This document shows, piece after piece, positions 1 through 11,077 of a DNA stretch of 64,000 bases (positions within the stretch are counted from its first letter, which is position 1; each line of letters starts with the position of its first letter). Source of the DNA: Chaetoderma sp. LZ-2023a. Its lineage: Eukaryota; Mollusca; Caudofoveata; Chaetodermatida; Chaetodermatidae. The notes beneath the pieces are model-generated. The model was not told the origin of the DNA and searched no databases. It was given only the letters and a program-made list of their open reading frames with translations. Made by a program: the position numbers and the translations under genes. The DNA lies in assembly GCA_034401795.1 (NCBI GenBank), contig CM067367.1:56796206-56860205 (forward strand), given 5' to 3'.

Positions 1-126
1 GTTACGCTTTGTTTTGTATCTTCATTTGCATCTGACAACCTCCGGTTGTGATCGAGTTGGTGTCAACTTCCATCTGTGCCATCGGTGTACGGGAACTTTC
101 TTCACAGCAGTCATGCTATTGTATCT
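1..126 (+). repeat. 126-bp direct repeat, copy 1
   Basis: These bases recur essentially unchanged at 2364-2489. The left limit is unknown because the copy starts at the window edge. The repeats could be terminal repeats of a non-autonomous element or adjacent units of a ~2.36-kb tandem repeat. The right edge does not end in CA, which argues weakly against an LTR boundary there. Confidence 0.8.
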
Positions 127-2363
127 CTTGCTGACTACTCGTTAGACATTCCATTAGGCTTACAGTGCTGAGCGATGTACTCCCGCCATGAGTGTTCTTG
201 CGGGAATCCTGTTGCGGAACCAACTTGCAGGAAGCGGCCTGCGGGAACTTTCCAGCTTCCAGAGAATGCATCAACTTGCGTCAACTAAGGAATGACGTAT
301 CAATTTCAGTAACATGATAGCCTAACTTAAGAATGGCTACCGAGTATTCAAGTAACTATACTTCACATTTTAATTATTCCGCTAAATGTACTCTTTTAAT
401 AATATTGTATCCGTATAAATGGACCCGATGACTTAAAGGTACCGTACCGGTCTTAGGACTGCTAGTTATAATTTCTGTATATGTTTATAGTTATTTTCAT
501 TTTCTGTAAGGTGTTTTCACTAACCGCACAGTAGTAGGTTCGTTAACCTGTGCTAAGATATATAATTCTGATCATATTACACTATATTGATTGTTCTGGT
601 CAGTTCATATGTTTTGTTTATTCATAGAAAATATAGGACTGCAGTGCATGTAGGAAACATTATACAGCAACACTTATATATGCAGCACTTTCTCCCGCCA
701 GCAACAATTTTTCACTGAGGTCGCTGTCCATGTTATAACTCCGTTTAGCCCGGCATGCTACAGACTAAACCGTTTCTATTCAGCTCGATAGGGTAGGTTT
801 AATATGATTAGAGACGTTTTCTTCGTTAAGAAATCTGTAGTATATTCTTCTCTACGGGCAGTGTGATTATCTAGCCCCGCACTCCGGTAAGACTCATAAC
901 TCCAAGATTTTGGCTCTCTTCATGCTCCACTTAACCTTGTGGCTTCTTAATTGTTTGGATGTTCCTATCCGCACGATGGGCTGATCCGACTCTGGGAAAC
1001 TATTGGGGTTTCCGTGCGGTGATGGCCAGGGTGTGGTATCACATACATTCCCTCCGTATCTTCGGATGCTTAGTAGTTAGCACTTTTGCCAATGTAGGAA
1101 AGCACTACGAACACATATCTTAATTATTATTTTATTTGCTGAACCATCCTCCCGCACCGCAGTGCAACTTGCGTATAAACCTAACGACAGGTTAAATGGT
1201 TAGTTCCATAGGACCCGATGACGGGCGAGATGCGTATCCCCACCGAATTCCATAAGAATGTCTGGGCATGATATTTGGATCTGCCACGCCCTCACGGGAA
1301 GGACATTTACGGTGGGTATTTGTCTCTCTTACCCCCACCATAACGATAGGACAATTGCCTAATAATGCTTTCGTGAAAAGTAACCTATGTCCTGTAACGC
1401 TTTATGTGGTTAGGGAGCGAGATGTTCAGATTCTTATCCAGTTCGGAGCTCTTACCAAGTAACATGTATGAGTGCTGTCTTCAGTATTGATGTCTTAGGG
1501 CATCTGTTCTCAATGACAGCCATGTCTAATAGCTAGGTAGATACCAGCCATTTGCGGCCTAAAATGGTTCTTGTGTCTCAAAACTAAAAGCTAATTAAGC
1601 AAAGCAGAAGGCCCGCATAAATAAAGCGGCGACTACTAATGCAGCATACTAAAAATCACATAAGACGGTGACGTGGGATTCCTTCGGGAATCGTTCGTCC
1701 CGTCTTCACATAAGACCGCACGCAACCCTATAGTCATAATCTCACTAGGTATGGTCTTTTCTTTTTCAAGCATTTTTTGGTTGAAATATTAGAGTGGGCC
1801 CATTTTCGCCTACTACTCTTCTCCCACTTTAAGCAGTGGCGACACCTTCCCGAGACGGAGGCCCGCACGAGGCACTTGCCTCTCGCAAGGATTCAGCGAC
1901 GACTGTCCATGCGAGGATAATACCTCTCACCCAAATTAGCACTAGGAGTAGTGCCCGCATGACGCACATGACTTTTCGTCCGAGATAATCTTCTTCCTTT
2001 CACCTTAGAGGTATAATAACTTATATTAAGTTAATTAGTTATGTCTCATGTACGGGAGCCTCCCTTGCGGGGATACCTCTGCGGACCTACGAGTCTGTGT
2101 GGTACCTCCGGGAGCCCCATGTTTAAAAGTTCATCTGGCTGTCTCTATGTCTCGTATTTTCGTATGCTCTTATTTAGTTTTATCTCGCATACTCATAGTT
2201 GTTTAGGTAAAATCATTGTATAGACTTAAATTTTCAGGTCACCAAATCAAATCTTGTAAGTCCATAGATCACGAGATTGCTATGGACAGGCATACTGGTG
2301 ACACAAATTCTTGGGATGAGACAGTTGTATTTAATGTCAGAGCTGGCTGACATACCCAGCACC
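127..2363. other. Non-coding interval between direct repeats
   Basis: No convincing gene is visible; the short ORFs at 1268-1462 and 2041-2223 resemble nothing I know. The stretch holds many small GC-rich snap-backs, for example gaggca-ct-tgcctc near 1869 and gattcc-ttc-gggaatc near 1677, and recurring words such as 'ggacccgatgac' (near 423 and 1211). It may be the inside of a non-autonomous element, but I cannot assign it. Confidence 0.4.
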
Positions 2364-2489
2364 GTTACGCTTTGTTTTGTATCTTCATTTGCATCTGACA
2401 ACCTCCGGTTGTGATCGAGTTGGTGTCAACTTCCATCTGTGCCATCGGTGTACGGGAACTTTCTTCACAGCAGTCATGCTATTGTATCT
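2364..2489 (+). repeat. 126-bp direct repeat, copy 2
   Basis: Second copy of the 1-126 repeat, starting 2363 bp downstream. Similarity stops after 'attgtatct'; the flanking sequence to 2675 is non-coding and unlike that after copy 1. Confidence 0.8.
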
Positions 2490-2675
2490 TTGTATTTGAG
2501 TTCCAATGGCATTAGGAGCTGGTTTTTGTTACCCGCAGGGCAGTCTCGTACAGGATCCGTCACCCCGAGACCAGATGCTAACCAGCGTCATCATTCGTTG
2601 TGCACTTGCGGCGCGGCGAGTTGACATGATACACCGGAACAGCCTGACACTAGCCCGTGAGCTACACGATGCCAT

Positions 2676-3473
2676 CTAATGGTTGACTATCTGAGCATAG
2701 GAGGTTATCCATACATAGTATGCAGTTGTATGTCGAGCTTTATGTGATTTTGTTGGCCCTTCCTTTATCCAGGCCAGCGCATTTGTAGTGAATCCAGTGC
2801 CACATTGTATTGTATCAATATTTGCTGTGTCTTTACAGACTGGGCAAATATCAATATCAGAATCTGTTGTGTTCGTCTGACTGAGTTTGCTGGAGGTCTT
2901 ACTATATGTTGGATGTGATGAGAGTGCTATTTGTTGGTCTGTCTGTAGTTGATTATCTATAACTCCAAGGTCTTGATTGATTATCCAGGTCGAGAAGGAC
3001 GGGAAGAAAGATTCTATGAATGCTGGGGCAAGTTTCCCATTAATTAGAGCTCCAGATGATGTGTTGTATATCGATAAACTGCATGTGGCGCATAATTTAC
3101 TCTTCCCTATCTTCAGTAGGATTTCCACTAAAGCACCGTCCTTATCCAATCTCTCATTACGCTCAAGCATATGGAATTTGTCTTTCTTTACCTCGATAAA
3201 TTTCAAAATACTTAATTTGAATAGTTCAAATCAAGCAGCTGAGAGTGTTATGTAACACTTGTTAGAATCTCTCCAGTCGACTGATAATGGACTGCGACTA
3301 GTGTGACATAGCTGCATCTCCAGCGCTTTCGGCTTATTCAAGGTATATTGTCTCATTGATTGTGACGGGTTTGTCTGACCTGTACAGAATTTGGGATTCG
3401 CTGACTTAATCCTTGAACTTCTTCTTGTCTCGTGGCTAGCTATGCTCGATGCTAGCTCAGTAGAATTCAGCAT
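2676..3473 (-). pseudogene. LINE ORF1-like protein fragment with CxxC motifs (unrecognised)
   Basis: Two minus-strand frames, 3473-3231 then 3206-2676, read as one protein broken by a frameshift. The first half is basic (ETRRSSRIKS). The second half has a CATC pair and later a CPVC pair followed by IQCGTG, suggesting a degenerate PHD-like zinc finger such as those in ORF1 proteins of some CR1-type LINEs. The usual C-terminal W..C of a PHD finger is not clear. I infer a decayed retrotransposon ORF1 from the motif and from the LINE-rich surroundings; it could instead be a host gene fragment. No promoter or start is evident. Confidence 0.3.
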
Positions 3474-5150
3474 GGTGTCAGGGATGCTAGTAGGATTATA
3501 GTGCAGAATAGAGTCATGATAATGGATGTTTGTACATCTTTACTCGTTTTAGCCAAGGATGAGTCCATATCCAGATTGCAATGATGAATGCTATTTGACG
3601 TTGAGCAGAGCGCAATGAGTTCTAGCAGCAATACAGGTAACATGTAGATGCATGTAAATCCAATATGTTACTTAGCAGCTTAGGTAGAAAAATTCAGTAG
3701 TTTTACCACGAAGATGTGTGCGAGTCCTGCAGCAACACGTTTTAAAATTGCTGGCTGAATAGCCTTATACAAATACATGGTGGCTGGTAGGCTATTCTTC
3801 AAATAGTTTGATGAGTAAAAGACTAGTTAATAACAGCTTTTCGTAGAAATCAATAGAATGGCAATAAGCTGCCAACAGGTTGTCAGAGTTCTTTGATCTG
3901 TATGATAGGATGGTAGTGAATAGCTCAAATTCTGTCCGATGATAAGTAAAAGTCACTGTATATAGCTGATATGAGATCACTTGATGATTGGCAAAATTAA
4001 AATGATAAAAAACGTTCGATGGGTACTGATAACTTGGTTAAAAATTGCTCAATGAAGATTGATAAAACTGTCCAGATTTATGACAAAGATAGTTCCGTAA
4101 GAATTAGTAGTATTAAAACAGTTCAATGGGCAATAATAACTTGGTTAAAACATTGTTCGAGATTAAAAGAGAGCATTGGACGATGATAACTATAATAAAC
4201 TGTTCGATAAGAATCGATAGGCTAGCAAAATGTTCATGATATCAAACTATAGTTCAAGGTCTAAAAGCACCATGCACATAGTTAGGTCTACTAAGATTTC
4301 ACTTTCCATGGTGTGGAAGATGTAATAATGGTGATGTTGACGTGAGATGATGTAGATGGACTGATGTTTCTGAGAATATTGCCAAGACTGAAAAAGTGTA
4401 TTATGCACAATCTCTGTCCATGTCAGAGAAACTATGATATTTAGATATTGGTTAGATCCTACCTTCTGTACAGAATAGAGGCTTACAGGTCCGTATAGCT
4501 TGTGACTGAGGACAGCCATCCTTGGTCTCAAAGCTGGTCTGTTGCAGAAGTGACACGATATTGCCGAGCCCTCGCTCTCCTTGAGATTATATGTGTGTTC
4601 AATGGGCAATAATATAACAGAGATTGTGCATCAGTTTACTGATCAGTTATGGCTAAATTTTGAGTAGTGTCATCGCGAATTTAGGAAATTGATGATTAGA
4701 TTGGAGAATCGGCTTTTATACTGTTTAGTTTTGCTGTGCAGCTTTAATAAGATTTGTAAATATTGGCAGTTTTATTCGGTTGTTTGAGAAACAAATTTTT
4801 CTGATGTTCTGAATGATGACATGCAGAAATACCCTGAAGGTTTACTGAATCTGAGTAATTTTGATTAAATTCCGAATGGTATGCCCTGGAAATGTCTTGA
4901 TAGCTAGATGTAGGATTTCCTACAATTCAAAATGGCGCAATTTGATGACTCGCGGACAACAAAATATTTGTATTTGTAATCCGTATCAATCCATTAAAAT
5001 TCCATTTGAAACTCGAAATCGGGTCCTCGTAATAAAGTAGCCGGGCTTATAGCTGTTTTCAGATGGTTTATAGCACTTTTAGTCCAATTTAAAATCACTT
5101 TAAAACCTTTTTAAAGATACAACAAAGAAGCACGTCCATTTACGTCCATT
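3474..5150. other. Intergenic, AT-rich, with degenerate ~50-bp repeats
   Basis: No supported gene. Between about 4000 and 4240 the phrases 'gttcgatgggtactgataa' and 'ataacttggttaaaa' recur in degenerate form, suggesting an old minisatellite. A 120-codon minus-strand ORF at 4247-4609 matches no family I know and has no supporting feature. Confidence 0.4.
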
Positions 5151-5154
5151 TTTT

Positions 5155-5829
5155 TTCTTCCGTTAGTTAGTCTCTCCGTGATACATAGGCCAGTGATTTC
5201 TTAGGAACTTTCTTCCGAAAAATCTCATGTCTTTTATTATATGTTACTACACGAAATATTATAGGCCTATGTTGTACTCGTCGACTTCCTTGTGCATGTG
5301 CCAGATTTTCTTTTGCCAATTTGGTGGCTTCTACCAATGTCCATTTGATTGATTTTGACATGATTGCCAATTTGTTTCTCATGAATTATATTGATCACTA
5401 TATCATCAGTATGTTCACCATTAGTTTCGGGGAGGCCAAGCAGAATGAGACGCACTCTCTCAACTTGAGCTCGAACTAGATGCTCAAGAGCAGTATTCCC
5501 AGAAAAGTTCTCTGGGAATACTGTTCTTGAGCATCTAGTTCAAGCTCAAGTCACTCATTGACCTGTTGCAGAGAACTGATCTGCTCCTTCATGGTTGCCA
5601 TTTCATCTTTGATTGAGTCAAGATCAATGCATACATAGATATCGGACATTAAGGATTTGAACAACGGTTTTAGTAGATCTGGATTCGCTATTATTGATTT
5701 AGTTACATTTTTACCAATGCACTCTGAAATACGCTTTTCCATAGCCTCTTGTTTATCTTTTACATCTGAGAATGCCTTAAGCCCCTTCTTGAATCTGGCA
5801 TAGCATGAGAGCAATGATAGTAATTCCAC
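5155..5829 (-). pseudogene. Non-LTR retrotransposon ORF1 (coiled coil plus L1-like RRM), broken
   Basis: The upstream part (5829-5551) encodes a charged heptad-like segment ending ATMKEQISSLQQVNE, as expected for an ORF1 coiled coil. A frameshifted downstream part (5455-5155) carries LLGLPETNGEHTDDIV, a degenerate 'DRSHRIGK'-type segment and HRPIIFRVVTYNKRHEIF, the signature of the RNA-binding domain found in ORF1 proteins of many metazoan LINEs. This protein binds element RNA in the retrotransposition particle. A stop codon and an 89-bp hairpin (5463-5551) separate the two parts. It lies downstream of an RT fragment on the same strand, so it belongs to a different insertion. Confidence 0.6.
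5463..5551. repeat. Near-perfect long inverted repeat (hairpin)
   Basis: Two 41-bp arms (5463-5503 and 5511-5551) differ at two positions and flank a 7-bp loop. The hairpin lies at the break between the coiled-coil and RNA-binding parts of the ORF1 fragment, so it may be a fold-back duplication that disrupted the gene. Confidence 0.9.
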
Positions 5830-6001
5830 ATTAAGTTGTTAACTGGTTTGGCTACTAAAGCATCATATACTTCTGTTGCCATTCGTGAATACTTTAGGAA
5901 GGTTCAAGGTGGTGTTAAGATAGCAGGCCCATGCTGTGCGCGCAAGGATTAATGGACTCTGTCATTACTTATGTTTACATATGTTGTTTCTAACCACAGG
6001 C

Positions 6002-7128
6002 TTATGCCTCTATGGTCAGATCTTCATCTTCATAATGATGTACACTGCTGTGACTTCTGGTCTCCAATGGCACAGTATAATTATACATCAGTGACTGACT
6101 CCTCCAATATTTATCAAGCCTCGCCTTAAAGGCATTCACTGATGGGGCGGTAACAAGATGTGATGGCAAGCTGTTTCATATCTGCACAGCTAACTGAAAA
6201 TGAGTTTGAACCTTCCGAGCCTTTCCACATAGGTCAGTTCCAATCCAGCCAATTGTTTGGTAGCTTCTCTCTGCACATTCTCTAGCAGCGTTATCTGGGA
6301 CATTTTGAAAGGACTCCACACAGATACCGCATACTCCAAGTGACTCCTTACCATAGCTTTGTATAGCTGTACGAAGGTCTTTTCATTTAGATTTAGGTAT
6401 ACGCGTCTGATGATAGCAAACATGTTGTTTGCTTTGGTTACTTTCTCACTAATGTGTCAATTTAATCCCTATTCGATTATTACACTGATGTCCTTTTCTT
6501 CTTTAGATTGGTGGATTGGCTTTTTCCATCAGCAGTAATGTCGTATTTTTGTGGTTCACTCTGCATTTTTCCAAAACTCATATTGATACACTTGTCTGGG
6601 TGAAACAGGAGTAGACATGTAGTAGACCACTCAGCTAGTGCATCCAGATCTGTCTGCAGGGCCACAGAGTCCTCATCTTTTATAATTGTTCGGAAGATTT
6701 TAGTGTCATCTGCAAAATAAGTATACATCTGAGTGGACACCGTCTGGTAGATCATTAATGTATCTTATGAAGAGCAGGGGGCCTAGCACACTGCCTTGTG
6801 GTATCCCACTGGTGATACCGATCCAATTTGATCCTTCCCCATTTATGCTGCTTTCTATTACCGAGGAATTCCCTAACCCACCCATGAATTGGGTGCCTAT
6901 ATTGTAAGCCTTTATTTTATCCAAAAGCCTTCCATATGGCACTGTATCGAACGCCTTTGTAAAGTCCAAATAGATGGCATCCACTATGTGACTCTCATCG
7001 ATTGCCTTTGTCCATTTGTCTAAGACATGTAGAAGCTGGAATGTTGTGGGTCTTCCACTGATAAAGTCATCAACTCTACTACAATATAACAAAGGATTAC
7101 CAGCAAGACAACATGTGTACCGAATCAA
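6002..7128 (-). pseudogene. CR1-like LINE reverse transcriptase fragment
   Basis: Reading leftward from 7128: GRPTTFQLLHVLDKWT, then IYLDFTKAFDTVP, SGIPQGSVLGPLLF and YINDLPDG, which are RT motifs of the CR1/Jockey type. After a frameshift near 6715 comes YFADDTKIF with the catalytic FADD box, then the post-RT segment VRSHLEYAVSVWSP and a C-terminal tail with NSLPSHLVTAPSVNAFKARLDKYW to about 6002. The RT copies element RNA at a nicked target. The 5' part, including the endonuclease, is missing, typical of 5'-truncated LINE copies. Several frameshifts make it inactive. Confidence 0.8.
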
Positions 7129-7509
7129 AATAGGATAGGAGTTAGGATTGTAGGTTATCTCGTAGCCTTTCTCCCCATAAGTGAGGGAAGTACAGTGTCA
7201 TCACCATGTACGACGGTTGAGGTGTATATAGCCTTTTGTCGGTCTAAAGGCTTTACTAGCTAAGTAGTTCTGACGGGTTAGGTGGAAGCACAAACGTTAA
7301 AAGCACAGATGTTAATGACCGATAGGGTAAGACCTACTGAGTCATAAACCGTTATTTACAGTTATTTACATATATTTACAGGGGTATTCTTCATAATTAA
7401 CACTCGTGTATCGATATACATTAGAAAGAAATAAAGCAGGCTGGCAGCACCATCCCCATCAGGCTCATTTCATGATTGTCATATTTAACTTAGGTGTTCA
7501 TATAGGAGT
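7129..7509. other. Intergenic, nothing recognised
   Basis: No ORF, repeat or RNA gene could be supported. Confidence 0.4.
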
Positions 7510-7884
7510 AACAAAAATGCATGGATTATAAGATGCCGCCAACCGAGTCAAGTCTCCAGCAGACATTGTTTCCTTGGCCCAGCATCAGTTTTATTTGTTG
7601 GCCCACCATAGTTTTGCTCATTGGTCTTGCGTTGGCCCAATGTGTGGTTTCGATGGCCCAATGGTGGCCGTACATGAGTTTGATTAATAGAAAATTAGCT
7701 ATGTTGGGCCTACATTGTATTACGTTGGCTGGCTGATGGTAAGTTAGTTATGTTAGGCCAACATATTTTACGTGGAAAAACTACATTATACATACATGGC
7801 CAACGCAATTACAATGAGCAAAACTATGTATTCGGTCAATGAATAAACATACATTGGGCCAACATAGCATTGTTTTTAGGGTAA
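7510..7884. repeat. TTGGCCCA-rich degenerate repeat
   Basis: The words ttggcccaa / ttgggcc appear repeatedly in both orientations (near 7576, 7601, 7634, 7656, 7705, 7760, 7855). The density is too high for chance, but no regular period is clear. I have seen comparable TTGGCCCA-type repeats in marine invertebrate DNA. The 71-codon ORF across it (7521-7736) is not credible. Confidence 0.55.
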
Positions 7885-8222
7885 GTCTAGTCAATTTCGT
7901 AGATTACGTGGCGATATGATAGAGATTTATAAACATCTCAAATAACAAATGTGACCAAGGAACATCGGACTTTATTGAACTTCACAACACAAATAAAATC
8001 AAGAAAGTTAGACCCAAACTAGACATAAGGAAGTAGCCTACTCCTTCCCATTGCGGTGCACTGATCATTGGAATAAACTCTCTGAATATGTCATCAGCAC
8101 ACCGTCAATTAATTCTTTTAAACATAGGTTGGACAAACTTTGGGAAAGTCACCCTATGCGCTTCAACTTCGAAGCTAAAGCTAGATGTATTTCCAATTCT
8201 ACTTCAATACTAGTTGACTGAT
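7885..8222 (+). pseudogene. CR1-like LINE, 3' terminal fragment
   Basis: The translation gives QFRRLRGDMIEIYKHL, then after frameshifts HWNKLSEYVISTPSINSFKHRLDKLW and a stop near 8222. This matches the extreme C-terminal region of CR1-like ORF2 proteins and closely resembles the tail of the neighbouring copy at 9370-9679. It is a severely 5'-truncated insertion abutting the next element. Confidence 0.6.
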
Positions 8223-8224
8223 GT

Positions 8225-9679
8225 GAAACTGTTATTACTGACGTTAGAGGCCTGAGGCCTGCTGTCAGATGTCATATAGACAAACCATTGACCTGTATTT
8301 TTAACAAATCTTTTTCAACAGGTATAGTTCCAAAGGAATGGAAAATTGCAACTGTAACTCCTATTTTCAAGAAAGGGAGAAAAAATATGCAGGAAACTAC
8401 CGGCCAGTAAGTCTAACCAGTGTGATAGGTAAGCTATTTGAAAAATTACTTCGGAGAAGGATGAGCGAGCATTTGGAGAGCAATGAACTACTCAGTAAAC
8501 ACCAATTTGGATTTGTAAGTGGCAGATCAACTAGTCTACAGTTAATTAAGGTCATGGATGAATGAACATAGATCCTGGACAGAGGTGGTGCAATTGATTC
8601 AGTCTACATGGACTTCATGAAGGCGTTTGATACAGTTGCCCACAGGAGACTGATGAGAAGATGTGTGCATGGATTTCAGACTTCCTAAGGGACAGAAAGC
8701 AAAGGGTCTATGTGAATGGAGTATTTTCAGAATGGCAAACAGTTATGAGTGGAGTTCCGCAAGGTAGTGTCATTGGGCTGGTGCTATTTGTAATCTTCAT
8801 AAATGACCTACCTGATTGTGTGCAGTCAAGCGTCTACCTATATGCGGATGATACCAAAGTATACAGGGAAATTAGGAATGAACATGACAGCGCAACGTTA
8901 CAAGGATCTGGTCTGAAACTTGGCTCTTACGATTTCAACCTGATAAATGTAAGGTACTTGAAATTGGACACAAATCGGTGAATGAAAACTAAAAGTACAA
9001 GCTGTATGACTGTAAAGGAGAGACTGTGGAATTAGGATCAGTCAAGCAGGAAAAAGATATTGGAGTTGTTGTAGACTGCCGGCTAAATTTCAGATGCCAT
9101 ATGCAAACCAAGGTAAATAAGGCCATGGGAATCATGGCAGCCATCCGCAGAACCTATACATACCTGGATGAAGAAAGTTTTACATTACTTTACAAGGCAC
9201 TAGTAAGATCTCAACTTGAATATGCTGAAGCTGCATGGTCGCCTTATAAAAAGTGTGACATAGATATCATAGAAAATGTACAAAGGCTTGCAACTCGATG
9301 TGTACCCTCGCTAAAGGAACTTTGCTATGCAGATAGACTGCGCAAAATAAAGCTTCCAACACTGAGATATAGGCGAATGAGAGGAGACATTATTGAAACC
9401 TACAAGATCATCCATGGTATATATGATAAACACGTCACAGAAGACCTCTTCAAGCTCAACATTTCAGATACCAAAGGGCATGAGTATATAATACAGAAGA
9501 ACTTTGTTAGACTGGACATTAGGAAATATTCCTTTGTAAACTGTGACACCAATGTCTGGAACGGACTACCACAGGAGGTTGTAAGTGCGCCGAGTGTCAA
9601 ATGCCTTGAGAGCAGACTCGACAAGTTCTGGAACAACGTGGAAATGAAATTTGATCATGATGCAGCTTATGCCCTCTAA
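8225..9679 (+). pseudogene. CR1-like LINE ORF2 (RT plus C-terminal region), broken
   Basis: The sequence starts inside the RT fingers (IVPKEWKIATVTPIFKKG), then NYRPVSLTSVIGKLFEKLLRRRM and HQFGFVSGRSTSLQLI. After an early stop near 8563 come YMDFMKAFDTV, SGVPQGSVIG, FINDLPDCVQ and the catalytic YLYADDTKVY. The last frame (9026-9679, 217 aa) is intact and carries KDIGVVVDCRLNF, VRSQLEYAEAAWSP and the C-terminal tail. There is no endonuclease, so the copy is 5'-truncated. A minisatellite follows the stop directly. Confidence 0.85.
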
Positions 9680-9709
9680 GTCAGATACATTGGTCTGGAG
9701 GCTACAAAA

Positions 9710-10700
9710 TGAGACACGGATTGGGTGTGGAATCACATCGATCCTGATGTCTAGACTATGTAAACTCACTTACTAGGATAATTTTACTTTGAGAAAGGAA
9801 TGGGTGTGGGATCACATCGTTCCCAATATCTATAACTATGTAATTTATATTTAAGCTAGGTACATACCAGTATAATTGTATTCTGAGAAGGGAATGGGTG
9901 TGGAATCACATCGTTCCTAATAGCTAAAGTTATGTATTCCATGTGTATAGTGAATTTCTTAGTAGAATGAGATTGGGATTTGGTGTGGAATCACATCACT
10001 CCTAATATCTAAAGTTACATATTCCATAGGTAGCTTTTGAATTGCTTAACTGTAGTATGAGATAGGAAAGTGGTGTGAAATCGCATCGTTCCTAAGCTCT
10101 AACTGTATGTAACAGCTAGGTACGTACCAGTATAATTGTATTCTGTGACAGGAATGGATGTGCAATCACATCATTCCCAATAGCTAAAGTTATGTGTCCC
10201 TCGTTTATATTTGAATTGCTTAATTGTAGTATGAGATAAGGATTTGCTGTATAATCACATCACTCCTAATATCTAAAGTTACATATTCCATAGGTAGCTT
10301 TGAATTGCTTAACTGTAGTATGAGATAGGGAAGTGGTGTGAAATCACATCATTCCTAAGCTCTAATTGTATGTAACAGCTAGGTACATACCCGTATAATT
10401 GTATTCTGTGACAGGAATGGGTGTGAAATCACATTGTTCCTAAAAGCTAACGTTATGTATTCCACATGTATATTTGAATTGCTTACTTATAGTATGAGAT
10501 AGGGCAGGGGTGGGAAATTCACATCGTTTCTAATTGAATGTATTTCACATGTATGTAGGCCTATATGATTTGTAAAAAACCCCAACCATGCGTTATGGAA
10601 TAGGTGTGAAAATTGTCACTATATTAAATGCTTTTAAATGTATCAGGAGAGAGGGATAGGATGTGTTATCACATCATTCACAACCTGTAATACTTATGTA
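9710..10700 (+). repeat. ~90-bp degenerate tandem repeat downstream of CR1 stop
   Basis: The phrase 'gggtgtggaatcacatcgtt' and variants recur about every 80-100 bp (near 9730, 9805, 9897, 9982, 10072, 10157, 10247, 10336, 10421, 10510 and 10660). Each is followed by 'cctaatatctaaagtta' type sequence. About 10-11 degenerate units are present. The array begins some 30 bp after the CR1 stop codon, so it may be the element's 3' UTR. Confidence 0.75.
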
Positions 10701-11077
10701 TCTCGCATTATTATAATATATGAACTGTAAAATCTTATAAACCTACATAAGTATGGGTGTGCTGGTGCACTGCAGGATGGCATGGGGAATGCGTGGGTTA
10801 TCACCCATTTCCCTTTTTACGCTACTCTGCACCATTACACACTGGTATAACAGCAGTCCCAAATTGTATATATGTATGTAAATATGGAAGTATGTAATCA
10901 AGAATGCTGAAATATACTTTATATACTGAAACATAACGGCTAGTCAATATATTAAGTATAAACGTTGACCTTCATCATAATATAAATGTACATATAGAGT
11001 TTATCCACCATTACAAATAAGCAGTATGAGCAGAACATAAAGACACTAGCCTGCGTTCCGTAAACTATCTAATCTAA
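10701..11077. other. Intergenic, nothing recognised
   Basis: AT-rich spacer between the minisatellite and the next LINE; the minus-strand ORF at 10743-10934 has no recognisable features. Confidence 0.4.

Noticed and set aside
4247-4609. 120-codon minus-strand ORF
   Set aside because: No recognisable family, start context or conservation, and it lies in degenerate repeats.
7521-7736. 71-codon ORF with many hydrophobic residues
   Set aside because: Lies within the TTGGCCCA-rich repeat; its composition explains the apparent membrane segment.
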